From positions 20,943 through 84,942 of the forward strand of contig JALHJL010000022.1 in assembly GCA_022839625.1 (NCBI GenBank): 64,000 bases of DNA, read 5' to 3'. Of this stretch, positions 34,149 through 42,034 are shown piece after piece. The stretch is from Phycisphaerales bacterium. Lineage in GTDB: Bacteria > Planctomycetota > Phycisphaerae > UBA1845 > Fen-1342. The notes beneath the pieces were generated by a model. It was not told the origin of the DNA, ran no database searches, and saw nothing but the letters and a program-made list of their open reading frames with translations. The position numbers were made by a program, and so were the translations under genes. The first letter of the stretch is position 1, and every line of letters begins with the position of its first letter.

Positions 34149-35030
34149 ATGGGCCGCCCGCTGACGAGCCTCACCCCCGCCGATGGGCGGGCGAGACGCC
34201 CACCCCAGCCGGCGAGTTGTATCGTGATCCAGCCCGCGGCTGACGCCCCCTGGCTCGAGGTGAAAGAGCTGTGGCGTTACCGCGAGCTGCTGGGGTTCCT
34301 GGCCTGGCGCGACCTGCGGGTGCGATACCGGCAAACGCTTCTGGGGGCAGCTTGGGCCTTGCTCGAGCCGTTCGTCAATGTGGTTCTCTTCACGCTGATC
34401 TTCCACCGCCTGGCCGGCCTGGAGTCCGGGGCGGTTCCCTACCCCGTCTACTGCTGCGCCGCGCTCGTGCTGTGGACGTTCTTCGGCCGCTCCCTGCGCT
34501 CGGCGACGGTCAGCCTGGTGGCGAACGCCGGCCTCGTGACGAAAGCGTACTTCCCGCGCCTGATTCTGCCGCTCGCGAGCCAGTTGGCCGCGGCCGTTGA
34601 CTTCCTTTGTGCGCTGGCCATGTACTTCCTGCTGCTGGCTTACTACGGCGTTGCGCTGACCCCGGCGGTACTCACCGTACCGCTGTGGGTGATGCTGGCG
34701 ACCCTCAACGCGCTGGGCGTCGGGCTGGCGTTGGCTGCGGTCAACGTGCGGTTTCGCGACGTGTCGCAGACCGTGCCGTTCCTGGTGCAGGTCTGGATGC
34801 TGGCTACGCCGGTCGCCTACCCGCTGGACGCCGTCCCGGACCGCTGGCTGGGCTTCTACCTGCTCAATCCGATGGTGGGAGTCGTCGAGGCGATGCGCTG
34901 GGCGCTGCTGCCGGCCCACCCTTTCAATGCCAGCCTGCTGATCCCGAGCATCGTCATCGGGACGGCGCTGCTCGCGCTGGGCCTGGTGTGGTTCCGCGCC
35001 ACCCAGCGGCGATTCGCGGACATCGTGTAG
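34149..35030 (+). CDS. ABC-2 polysaccharide export permease (Wzm-like)
   Basis: A 293-residue membrane protein of the ABC-2 type. ELLGFLAWRDLRVRYRQTLL with GAAWALLEPFVNVVLFTLIF is the amphipathic helix and first membrane helix typical of O-antigen and capsule permeases. The end LVWFRATQRRFADIV is also usual. It would move lipid-linked glycan across the inner membrane with an ATPase (Wzt). No ABC ATPase gene lies beside it or elsewhere in the window, which is unusual because the pair is normally adjacent. Confidence 0.9.
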   Translation: MGRPLTSLTPADGRARRPPQPASCIVIQPAADAPWLEVKELWRYRELLGFLAWRDLRVRYRQTLLGAAWALLEPFVNVVLFTLIFHRLAGLESGAVPYPVYCCAALVLWTFFGRSLRSATVSLVANAGLVTKAYFPRLILPLASQLAAAVDFLCALAMYFLLLAYYGVALTPAVLTVPLWVMLATLNALGVGLALAAVNVRFRDVSQTVPFLVQVWMLATPVAYPLDAVPDRWLGFYLLNPMVGVVEAMRWALLPAHPFNASLLIPSIVIGTALLALGLVWFRATQRRFADIV

Positions 35031-35081
35031 CGGCGGGCCCGGTTGTTGCCCGTCGGCCCCCTCCGTAGAATCGCGTCCGCC

Positions 35082-36533
35082 ATGCAAGCTCCCTGTCCGC
35101 CGCGGCGGATCGCGGCCACTCAATGCCGCCCATCGCTGCCCGCGCCGCACGTGGCACCGCGCTGGGCGCGCTGGCTCAGTGCGCTGTTGCTGCTCGGCGT
35201 TCTCCTGGGGCTGGTCCGCATCGCGGCAGGGCACATTCACCTCCGCAGTCCCGACTTCGAGTACTTCTACAAGAGCGGCGCCTGGCTCCTGCACCATGGC
35301 GCGCTCGATCCCGGCTACGACCTGATTCACGGCCGCGCCGTGCCGCGCGGGACACTGGACTGGTACTGGCCCGTCGTGCCCCGGCTCATGTCCATCCTCG
35401 CCCTGCTGCCGTACAACGCGGCGGGGTACGTCTGGCTTGCAGTGAACATCGCCGCACTGGTATTGACCGTGCGGATGCTGGGGCGCCGCCTCAGCGGCCT
35501 GCCCCCGCAGGATTGGCCGGTCACGCAGCTCATACCGGTTCTGCTCCTGATGCCGTACTGGCTGTGGGAGTTTCGGCTGAACCAGATCAACATCCTGACG
35601 CTGTCGATGCTGGTGGGCAGCTACGTTTGCTGGGAACGCGGCCGCCGGCTTCGGGCCGGGCTGTGGCTCGGCGTCGCGGTGTTGTTGAAGCTCACCCCGG
35701 CCCTGTTCCTGCTGTGGTTCGCGCTGAAGCGGCAGTACCGCACGGTCGCAAGCGCGTTGCTGGTGATCGTCCTGGCCGGTCCGGTCGCGGACGTCATCGC
35801 CTTCGGCCCCGCGGACAGCGTCGCGGTATACCGCGCCTGGCTGCACCGGGCCGTTACGGTCGGCTCCCACCGCGGGCTCGTCCTGAACCAGCTTGAGACC
35901 GATTGGCGGAACCAGGGCGTCGGGGTCGTGCTCAGCCGCTGGCTGCACCCCACCAACTACAACACCCACTTCGACAACGACCCGCGAATCCAGGCGGACT
36001 ACGCGCACCTGCTGCCCGCGACCATGAACGTGGCCGACCTTCCGCTGCGGACCGTCGCCAACGTGGCCACCGTCGTGCTCGCCGCCCCCCTCCTGGCCCT
36101 GTGCTGGCTCGCGCGTCGTCCGGCGTCGCGCCTCACGCGGTGGCAGTTGCGCTTCGAGTGGGCGCTGTTCGTGCTGGCGATGCTCTGGTGTATGCCGGTC
36201 GTACGCCGCTACCACCTCATCGCCGCGCTGCCGGTTCTCACGTTGCTGGCCTCCGGCGTGCACTACAGCGGTCATTCCAGCGGCTGGTCGCGGTTGGCGC
36301 TCGCCAGCATCGGGGCGGCACTGCTGGCACAACTGACGTTGCTGTCTACCAGAGCCGAGGCCGCCGGCGTCTTGTTGTTGTCGCTCGTAGTGCTGGCGAC
36401 GCCGCTCGCGGTGATGCTGGTTCGCCTGGGTCGCAGGCCCGACTTGCTGTCCGAGCCGCACTTCACGCCGGAACACCCCGCGGGCACCGGGCCGGGTCTG
36501 CGAGCGCCGGCCTCTGCCGCGGCTCCGGCCTGA
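35082..36533 (+). CDS. GT87 (DUF2029) membrane glycosyltransferase
   Basis: A 483-residue polytopic protein. SPDFEYFYKSGAWLLHHGAL is the acidic first loop of GT87 proteins, followed by WYWPVVPRLMSILALLPYNA, FRLNQINILTLSMLVGSYVC and LWLGVAVLLKLTPALFLLWF. ATG 35082 is chosen over a TTG 39 bases upstream. Presumed to use a polyprenyl-phosphate sugar on the outer face. It is followed 22 bases later by a second GT87 gene, so the two may act in sequence. Confidence 0.83.
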   Translation: MQAPCPPRRIAATQCRPSLPAPHVAPRWARWLSALLLLGVLLGLVRIAAGHIHLRSPDFEYFYKSGAWLLHHGALDPGYDLIHGRAVPRGTLDWYWPVVPRLMSILALLPYNAAGYVWLAVNIAALVLTVRMLGRRLSGLPPQDWPVTQLIPVLLLMPYWLWEFRLNQINILTLSMLVGSYVCWERGRRLRAGLWLGVAVLLKLTPALFLLWFALKRQYRTVASALLVIVLAGPVADVIAFGPADSVAVYRAWLHRAVTVGSHRGLVLNQLETDWRNQGVGVVLSRWLHPTNYNTHFDNDPRIQADYAHLLPATMNVADLPLRTVANVATVVLAAPLLALCWLARRPASRLTRWQLRFEWALFVLAMLWCMPVVRRYHLIAALPVLTLLASGVHYSGHSSGWSRLALASIGAALLAQLTLLSTRAEAAGVLLLSLVVLATPLAVMLVRLGRRPDLLSEPHFTPEHPAGTGPGLRAPASAAAPA

Positions 36534-36555
36534 CAGAGGAGAGCTGCGAGCATCC

Positions 36556-37833
36556 ATGTCCCAACACGTTTGGCACGAGCGAGTCGTGAATTGGGGGTTG
36601 GTAGCTCTGCTCGTGGGCGTCGGCGTGCTGTCCTTCGACCGGGCGTCGCGCGGGCGCTTCGACTTCCACCACTTCTACGCGGACGCACGGTACGTGTGGG
36701 AACACGGGGCGCTGAACCCGGATGTGCCCAGGTACACGCGGGCCGAAGAAGACCGGCAGCTACTTTTCTATCTGCCCGTCGTCCCCCTGGGGCTCGCCCC
36801 GCTCACCGCCTTTGGACAAACACCGGCGGCGCTGCTGTGGTCGGCGGCGCAGGTGGCGGCCCTGGGATACAGCCTGCGAGTGCTGCGGCGGTGGACCGCG
36901 CCCGCCGGCGAACCGGCCCCCTGGAGCTTCGCTCTGGCCGTCGCACTCGCGCTTCCCGCGCTCATCAACACCGCCCAGTTCAACCAGCTCAGCTACTTCG
37001 TGCTCGCGCTGGTGCTGGCCGGCACCTGCGCGCTCGACAAGGACCGGCCGTGGGCGGCGGGCGCTGCATTCGCCGCGGCCGCGGTGCTCAAGTTGCTGCC
37101 GGTCGTCGTGCTCCCTTGGCTGATGCTGAAGCGGCGTTGGTCGGCGGTGGCCGCCTTTGTCGCCACCGGCGTCCTCGTCGCGCTGCTCCCGCCGCTGGTC
37201 GCCTTCGGGCCGCAGCGCGCCCTGGAGTATCACCGGCAATGGTGGCAGATCAACGTGCGGGGGGATTCGGCCGGCGGGCTGCTGAACATGGAGTTGCCCG
37301 AGCATTTCATCGACCACCGCAACCAGTCCATCTCGCAGGTGCTCGCCCGCTGGACGTGGCCACAGCATCGTTTCGCCGCCGCGTGGCAGCCGGTGCAGCT
37401 CAGCCCGCGGAACAGCGAACGGCTGGCCTGGGGGATTGCAGTGCTGCTGGCGGGAGGGCTCCTCTGGGCGACCCGCCGGCCTTGGCAGCAGCTTTCCGAT
37501 GCACGCCGGCACGCGGAGCTGGCGGCCTACGCGCTGGGGATGCTGGTATTCTCGCCGCTGTTGCGGCAGTACTACCTCGTCTGGGCGCTCCCGGCGTTGG
37601 TTCTGCTTGCGAAGACGGCCCGGACCACGGCACCCGCGCCCGCCGGCGCCGCGCCTCGGTTGGCACGGGCCGGGTTAGGCGTGTGGGTCGTCGGCATGTT
37701 GGCGTGGGCGTGGCCGCCGCCACGACTTCTCGGCGCGCACTTGCTGATGCTCGTCGCAATGGGTTTCTTCCTACTGTGGGCCACAAGAGTCCCCGCAGGG
37801 GGTCGCGGCGCCACGACCGAAACGCGCTCCTGA
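36556..37833 (+). CDS. GT87 (DUF2029) membrane glycosyltransferase
   Basis: A 425-residue polytopic protein of the same family as its neighbour: RFDFHHFYADARYVWEHGAL is the acidic first loop, with FYLPVVPLGLAPLTAFG, AQFNQLSYFVLALVLAGTCA and AAAAVLKLLPVVVLPWLMLK following in GT87 order. Sequence between the pair differs enough that a recent duplication is unlikely. AGAGGAGAG lies upstream of ATG 36556. Donor and acceptor unknown. Confidence 0.83.
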   Translation: MSQHVWHERVVNWGLVALLVGVGVLSFDRASRGRFDFHHFYADARYVWEHGALNPDVPRYTRAEEDRQLLFYLPVVPLGLAPLTAFGQTPAALLWSAAQVAALGYSLRVLRRWTAPAGEPAPWSFALAVALALPALINTAQFNQLSYFVLALVLAGTCALDKDRPWAAGAAFAAAAVLKLLPVVVLPWLMLKRRWSAVAAFVATGVLVALLPPLVAFGPQRALEYHRQWWQINVRGDSAGGLLNMELPEHFIDHRNQSISQVLARWTWPQHRFAAAWQPVQLSPRNSERLAWGIAVLLAGGLLWATRRPWQQLSDARRHAELAAYALGMLVFSPLLRQYYLVWALPALVLLAKTARTTAPAPAGAAPRLARAGLGVWVVGMLAWAWPPPRLLGAHLLMLVAMGFFLLWATRVPAGGRGATTETRS

Positions 37834-37954
37834 GCACGGTGCGCGACCCCTTGGGCAATGGGCCGATTGCCGCTACACTGTCCTGGCAGCCGTTGAGAGG
37901 CTCGCAGCCGCGCCGCCCCCCCAGCGAGGGACGCCGCGCACCGGGACGCGATGC

Positions 37955-38569
37955 TTGTCCGATACACCCGTACAACGTTTCTACCGCGTTCAGGCGTGCC
38001 TCTACGACTGCACGCGCTGGATGATCCTGCATGGGCGACGACGGGCGGCCGCGCATCTCAAACTGCGGCCCGACAGCTCCGTGTTGGAGATCGGGTGCGG
38101 GACGGGGCTTAACTTCCGGTACCTCCTGGAATACCTCGACCCGGCCGCCGGCCGGTTGACCGGCGTCGATTTCTCCGCACCGATGCTACGGCGGGCCGCG
38201 CGGCGCGTCGCACGTCACCGGTGGCCGAACGTGGAGCTCATCGAGGCCGACGCTGCCCGCCTCGCGCTCGACCGCCAGTTTGACGCCATCTTCTTCGGCT
38301 ACAGCCTGACCATGATCCCGGATTGGACGGGCGCGCTGGCGCGGGCGGATGAACACCTGGGGCCGCGCGGCACGCTCGTGGTCCTGGACTTCGGCCGTTT
38401 CCGCCGCTGGGGGCCCCTCGGGCCGCTCATGCGCGGCTGGCTTCGCCTCAACCACGTGGATACGTCCCGGCCGTACGCGGACGGGGTGCGCAAGCAGTTC
38501 GAGCGGGTCGAGGTACACGACTGGCTCGGCGGGTACAACTTCATCGCCGTGGGCCGCAAAGGGTACTGA
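37955..38569 (+). CDS. btaB: BtaB-like SAM methyltransferase (betaine lipid)
   Basis: A 204-residue class I methyltransferase with motif I VLEIGCGTGLNFRYLLEYLD near residues 43-62 and the acidic LTGVDFSAPM after it. Residues 8-21 (RFYRVQACLYDCTR) match the start of BtaB-type enzymes. BtaB adds three methyl groups to the homoserine amine of DGHS to give the betaine lipid DGTS. The gene ends two bases before a BtaA homologue, which is the main reason for the call. TTG 37955 is the only plausible start near the conserved N-terminus. Confidence 0.8.
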   Translation: MSDTPVQRFYRVQACLYDCTRWMILHGRRRAAAHLKLRPDSSVLEIGCGTGLNFRYLLEYLDPAAGRLTGVDFSAPMLRRAARRVARHRWPNVELIEADAARLALDRQFDAIFFGYSLTMIPDWTGALARADEHLGPRGTLVVLDFGRFRRWGPLGPLMRGWLRLNHVDTSRPYADGVRKQFERVEVHDWLGGYNFIAVGRKGY

Positions 38570-38571
38570 GC

Positions 38572-39735
38572 ATGCACAATGTCCTGCACATGTCGGTCCG
38601 CGAGCAGCGCGGCCTGTTGGAGCGCATCGTCTTCCACGGCATCGTGTTCAACATGTCGTGGGAAGACCCGGAGATGGACCGCCAAGCCCTGCGGCTGACG
38701 CCCGACGACACGGTCGTGTCGATCAGCTCGGCCGGCTGCAATCCGCTCAACTTCCTGTGCCAGAGCCCCAGGCGGCTGATCTGCGTGGACGGGAACCCCG
38801 CTCAAAACGCGATTCTGGAACTCAAGCTCGCCGGCCTCAAGTCGCTGGATCACCCGACGTTCTTCGACATCTTCGCAGCGCGCCACCCAAGCGTCGCCAC
38901 CCGCGTCTACCGCCCCCACTTGCGTCCGCACCTCTCGCCCTGGTCGCAGGAGTTCTGGGACAAGAACCTGTGGATGGTCGCGCGCGGACTCTACAACTTC
39001 GGCCGGATGGGGCTGTTCTGCCGGATTCTGCGGCGTTTCTTCGGGCTGCTGGGCATCCAGCGCGGGCACATCGAAGGCTTCTTCGAGCTGCGCACGCTGG
39101 AGGAGCAGGAAGCGTGGTATCGCAAGCACGCCGCCCCGAAGCTCTGGGGACCCTGGTCGCGCCGGTTCGTCATGTTTCGGCCGCTGCTCTACCTGCCCGG
39201 CGTGCACCCCGAGCAATACCGCCTGGTCAACGGCCGGCACGACATGTACGAGTTCGTGAAGGAGCGCGTCGAGTACGCCCTGACCAAGGTGCCCATCTAC
39301 GACAACTACTTCCTCAGCCAGGCGGTCACCGGCCGCTTCCGCGGCGAGCGCGTGCCGCCCTATCTGCTCGAAGAGAACTTCGCGACCTTGCGCGACAACG
39401 TGGACCGCGTGCTCGTGGTCAACGGCTGGCTGGGGCCGTTTCTCGATACACAACCGGCGGGCTCGATCACCAAGTTCAACCTGCTCGACATCTTCGACTG
39501 GATGTCCATGGAGATGTTCGAAGCAACCTTGAAGAGCGTCCTGCGCGCGGCCGCGCCGGGCGCAACGCTCATCTATCGCAGCGGCAGCTACCACCTCGAC
39601 CCGCCGCCGTCGATTCTGGCGCACGTCGAACGTCAGGATGACCTGGCCCGGCGCCTCTTCGCCCGCGACCGGTCGGCGACGTACGGCAGCTTCTACGTTC
39701 TGACCGTCAAGAACGGCCAGGCCGCCGGCGTGTAG
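38572..39735 (+). CDS. btaA: BtaA-like 3-amino-3-carboxypropyltransferase
   Basis: A 387-residue protein of the BtaA/DUF3419 family, which transfers the 3-amino-3-carboxypropyl group of SAM to diacylglycerol. FHGIVFNMSWEDPEMDRQAL and VVSISSAGCNPLNFLCQSPR with LICVDGNPAQNAILELKLAG are its signature SAM-binding region (~residues 21-85). FNLLDIFDWMSMEMFEATLK and LIYRSGSYH complete it. Paired with the btaB-like gene it predicts DGTS-type betaine lipid, which can replace phospholipid when phosphate is scarce. No phosphate-box motif was evident upstream. Confidence 0.9.
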   Translation: MHNVLHMSVREQRGLLERIVFHGIVFNMSWEDPEMDRQALRLTPDDTVVSISSAGCNPLNFLCQSPRRLICVDGNPAQNAILELKLAGLKSLDHPTFFDIFAARHPSVATRVYRPHLRPHLSPWSQEFWDKNLWMVARGLYNFGRMGLFCRILRRFFGLLGIQRGHIEGFFELRTLEEQEAWYRKHAAPKLWGPWSRRFVMFRPLLYLPGVHPEQYRLVNGRHDMYEFVKERVEYALTKVPIYDNYFLSQAVTGRFRGERVPPYLLEENFATLRDNVDRVLVVNGWLGPFLDTQPAGSITKFNLLDIFDWMSMEMFEATLKSVLRAAAPGATLIYRSGSYHLDPPPSILAHVERQDDLARRLFARDRSATYGSFYVLTVKNGQAAGV

Positions 39736-39747
39736 CGTAGCGATTAC

Positions 39748-39780
39748 GGCCCGCGCTCGCCGTCGTCGGCAGCGCGGGCC
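39748..39780. terminator. Strong hairpin after btaA
   Basis: GGCCCGCGCT (39748-39757) and AGCGCGGGCC (39771-39780) form a perfect ten-base GC-rich stem with a 13-base loop, 13 bases after the btaA stop. No T-run follows. It lies between convergent genes and may end transcription from both sides. Confidence 0.5.
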
Positions 39781-39819
39781 GGTAGCGTGTTCGACTTACC
39801 CCGTTCCGTTCTCCGCCGA

Positions 39820-40308
39820 TCATCCGTTCCCGAGAATCAGGGCGACAAAGGGGGCGATGTCACTGAAGCTGCCCTGGCCGTACGTCCCGTCGCCGTTGAT
39901 GTCGCCGATCGTGGGCGGGCAGTCGGGATACGTCGCCTGCCAACCCGCGAAGTTCGACAAGTACTGCACGAACGGATTGACGTCACCGTTGTTCAAAACG
40001 CCGTCGCAGTTCAGGTCGCCCGGCGGATAGGTCACCGTGATCGTGACGTTGTTGGGGTTGTAGGCCACATTGTACGTGCCCGGCCCCGTTACCCTGGTGA
40101 ACTGGCCGCTCAACGAGGCCGCCGTCAGTATCACGAAAGACTGACCATCGACCGGCCGGAAGCCGCTCGGTCCAACTGGTGCCACGGTCCGACGCTGAGC
40201 CCAGGCCCAGCAGGCAACGACACCCAACCAGTCGCTGTGCCCGTTGCCCGTACAGTAGTTCCTGGCCTCGCAGATATACCTTTCTGACAGAAAGACAGAC
40301 CCCACCAC
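39820..40308 (-). pseudogene. Dockerin-type C-terminal remnant
   Basis: Only the end of a larger secreted protein is readable. FVILTAASLSGQFTRVTGPG resembles the last beta-rich repeat of planctomycete surface proteins, followed by two calcium-loop dockerin-like repeats (GDLNCDGVLNNGDVNPFVQY and GDINGDGTYGQGSFSDIAPF). Upstream the frame runs into a palindromic repeat (40333-40371) and the end of the DUF3343 gene, with no signal peptide, so the 5' part is missing. A GTG at 40308 could in principle start a 162-residue product. Dockerin-like ends of this type are a useful phylum clue. Confidence 0.6.
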
Positions 40309-40332
40309 GGGAATTGGCGGTTCGCCACCCCG

Positions 40333-40371
40333 CCCGCCGGGTCGCCACAGACGACTCGCCGCGGCGAGTCG
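40333..40371. repeat. Palindromic intergenic element
   Basis: Contains a perfect 20-base palindrome (CGACTCGCCGCGGCGAGTCG, 40352-40371), preceded by GGGTCGCCACAGA. The stretch matches the core of the 61-bp arms at 11931 and 13034 with a few changes, marking it as another copy of the same dispersed element. Confidence 0.75.
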
Positions 40372-40394
40372 CCCCCTACCAGTAGCGCTCTCGC

Positions 40395-40619
40395 TTACCC
40401 CAGCCTCTCGACCCGGTCGAATACCACCCCAGCCGCCCCGAGCGCCTCCAGGCTCGCGGCTTGGTCGGACGCCGCAATTCGGACGGCTGACCCGCAATCG
40501 CTGCTAAGATGCCGCGGCGTGGGGATCATCTTCACGGCCAGGCCCGCCCGCCGCAGCACGCGCTCGGCGTACACGGCGTGACTCGTGCTGTGAAACAGGA
40601 TGACCGCGAACTCAGCCAT
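40395..40619 (-). CDS. DUF3343 putative Se/S carrier protein
   Basis: A 74-residue protein: AEFAVILFHSTSHAVYAERV start, then PTPRHLSSDCGSAVRI with the conserved cysteine of the DUF3343 family (PF11823). Members sit beside yedE/yedF and class V aminotransferases and are presumed to bind or carry reactive sulfur or selenium. ATG 40619 overlaps the end of the aminotransferase by eight bases, so the two are probably coupled. Function beyond context is not established. Confidence 0.85.
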   Translation of the reverse strand: MAEFAVILFHSTSHAVYAERVLRRAGLAVKMIPTPRHLSSDCGSAVRIAASDQAASLEALGAAGVVFDRVERLG

Positions 40620-41772
40620 CCGTACGTCTTCCCGCAAGCTGGCGAACGGCCTCCACAGCCCGATCGATCTCGTCGGTCGTCGTGAACGGTCCCGGCGACA
40701 AGCGCAACGTCCCCTGAGGAGCCGTGCCCAGCGTTTGATGGGCCCGCGGTGCACAGTGCAGCCCCGGCCGGCATAGCACGCCGAACTGCTCGTCCAAGGC
40801 CAGTGCGACTTGCGAGACCGAGTGGCCGTCCAGCGTGAATGAGACGACCGCCGTCTGAAGCTGCGCCTTACCCGTGCCAACCACACGCACGCCTGGGATT
40901 CCCATGAGGCCGTCGATGAGCCGTTGCGTCAGCGCCTGCTCCTCGGCCCGGATCGCCTCGACCCCGCGAGCGGACACGTATCGCACGGCGGCCAGCAGGC
41001 CGGCCAGCCCAACGATGTTCGGCGTGCCCGCCTCGTACTTGTCGGGCAGGAAATCGGGCTGGTGCTCGTCCTCGGACCGGCTGCCTGTGCCGCCGTGGAC
41101 CAGCGCCGGCAACCGCTCCGCGTGGAAGCCGCGGCCCAGCACCAACCCGCCTGTGCCCGTCGGTCCCAGGAGTCCCTTGTGGCCGCTGAACACGAGCAGA
41201 TCCACGTGGTCTGCCTCCACGTCGATCGGCCAGCAGCCGCCGGTTTGGGCGGCGTCGACCGCGAAGGCAACCCCGTGCCGCCGGGCCACCTCGCCAATCG
41301 CCCGGATCGGCAGCACGGTCCCACACACGTTGGACGCGTGATTCACCACGAGGAGCTGCGTGCGGGGACCGACGTTGTCCTCGACCGCGGCCACCTCCAC
41401 CGTGCCGTCCCGCGCACTGGGCACCATGTCCACGACAACGCCGCACTGTTCCAGCGCCCGCAGCGGCCGGAGGACGGCGTTGTGCTCGATTCCGGTGGTC
41501 AGGACATGTGCCCCAGGCGAGAGCAGGCCGCGCGCGACGATGTTCAGCGCGGTCGTCGCGTTCAGGGTGAAAACCACGCGCATGGGATCAGGGGCCCCGA
41601 ACAGCGCGGCGACGGCCTCCCGGGCGTCCAGCCGGACCCGTTCCGCCTCCAGCGCGAGGCGATGTCCGCTTCGTCCGGGGCTGGCTCCGACTTCGCGGAG
41701 GAAGTGGAGCATGGCCTCGGGAACGCAATCGGGTTTCGGCCACGAAGTCGCGGCGTTGTCGAGGTAGATCAT
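40612..41772 (-). CDS. Class V aminotransferase, cysteine desulfurase/selenocysteine lyase-like
   Basis: A 386-residue PLP enzyme of the family TIGR01977. MIYLDNAATSWPKPDCVPEA start, GIEHNAVLRPLRAL with His97, the Schiff-base Lys199 in SGHKGLLGPTG, and the reactive cysteine in RPGLHCAPRAH (Cys340) are all present. It would release sulfur or selenium from cysteine or selenocysteine and pass it to the TusA-like or DUF3343 carriers on either side. Whether S or Se is the true substrate cannot be read from the sequence. Confidence 0.9.
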   Translation of the reverse strand: MIYLDNAATSWPKPDCVPEAMLHFLREVGASPGRSGHRLALEAERVRLDAREAVAALFGAPDPMRVVFTLNATTALNIVARGLLSPGAHVLTTGIEHNAVLRPLRALEQCGVVVDMVPSARDGTVEVAAVEDNVGPRTQLLVVNHASNVCGTVLPIRAIGEVARRHGVAFAVDAAQTGGCWPIDVEADHVDLLVFSGHKGLLGPTGTGGLVLGRGFHAERLPALVHGGTGSRSEDEHQPDFLPDKYEAGTPNIVGLAGLLAAVRYVSARGVEAIRAEEQALTQRLIDGLMGIPGVRVVGTGKAQLQTAVVSFTLDGHSVSQVALALDEQFGVLCRPGLHCAPRAHQTLGTAPQGTLRLSPGPFTTTDEIDRAVEAVRQLAGRRTDG

Positions 41773-41817
41773 GATGGGCTGCGGCCTGATTCTCTGCGGC
41801 CGGCGCGGAGGACACCG

Positions 41818-42030
41818 CTACTTGCGCAGCGTGAGCTCGAACTCGGCGCCCTTCGGGGTGCAGGCCGCCGTCCAGCCGAGCTTCTCTGCGGCGCGTGTGC
41901 AGTTCTGCACCTGGGTCATGCTGTCGAGTAGAACGACGACTTCCCTTCCGCCGGCCTCCTGGATCGCCTTGCGGGTCAACATCACGGGTTGCGGGCAGGA
42001 GAGCCCGCGTGCATCCACCTTCGCTTCCAT
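41818..42030 (-). CDS. TusA/YedF-like sulfur carrier
   Basis: A 70-residue protein with the family signature DARGLSCPQPVMLTRKAI, Cys12 being the persulfide-carrying residue. ATG 42030 with GAGGTG six bases upstream is preferred over an in-frame start 36 bases earlier that would lie in the yedE end. It is four bases downstream of yedE. Selenium-locus YedF proteins are often longer, with a C-terminal extension. Here that part is a separate gene, DUF3343, two genes away. Confidence 0.9.
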   Translation of the reverse strand: MEAKVDARGLSCPQPVMLTRKAIQEAGGREVVVLLDSMTQVQNCTRAAEKLGWTAACTPKGAEFELTLRK

Positions 42031-42034
42031 TGCG

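Noticed and set aside
34035..36557. An 840-codon open frame on the - strand opposite the ABC permease and a GT87 gene
   Set aside because: Its translation is Gln/Arg/His-rich and without any domain. The opposite strand has clear membrane proteins. Such long antisense frames are expected at this GC content.
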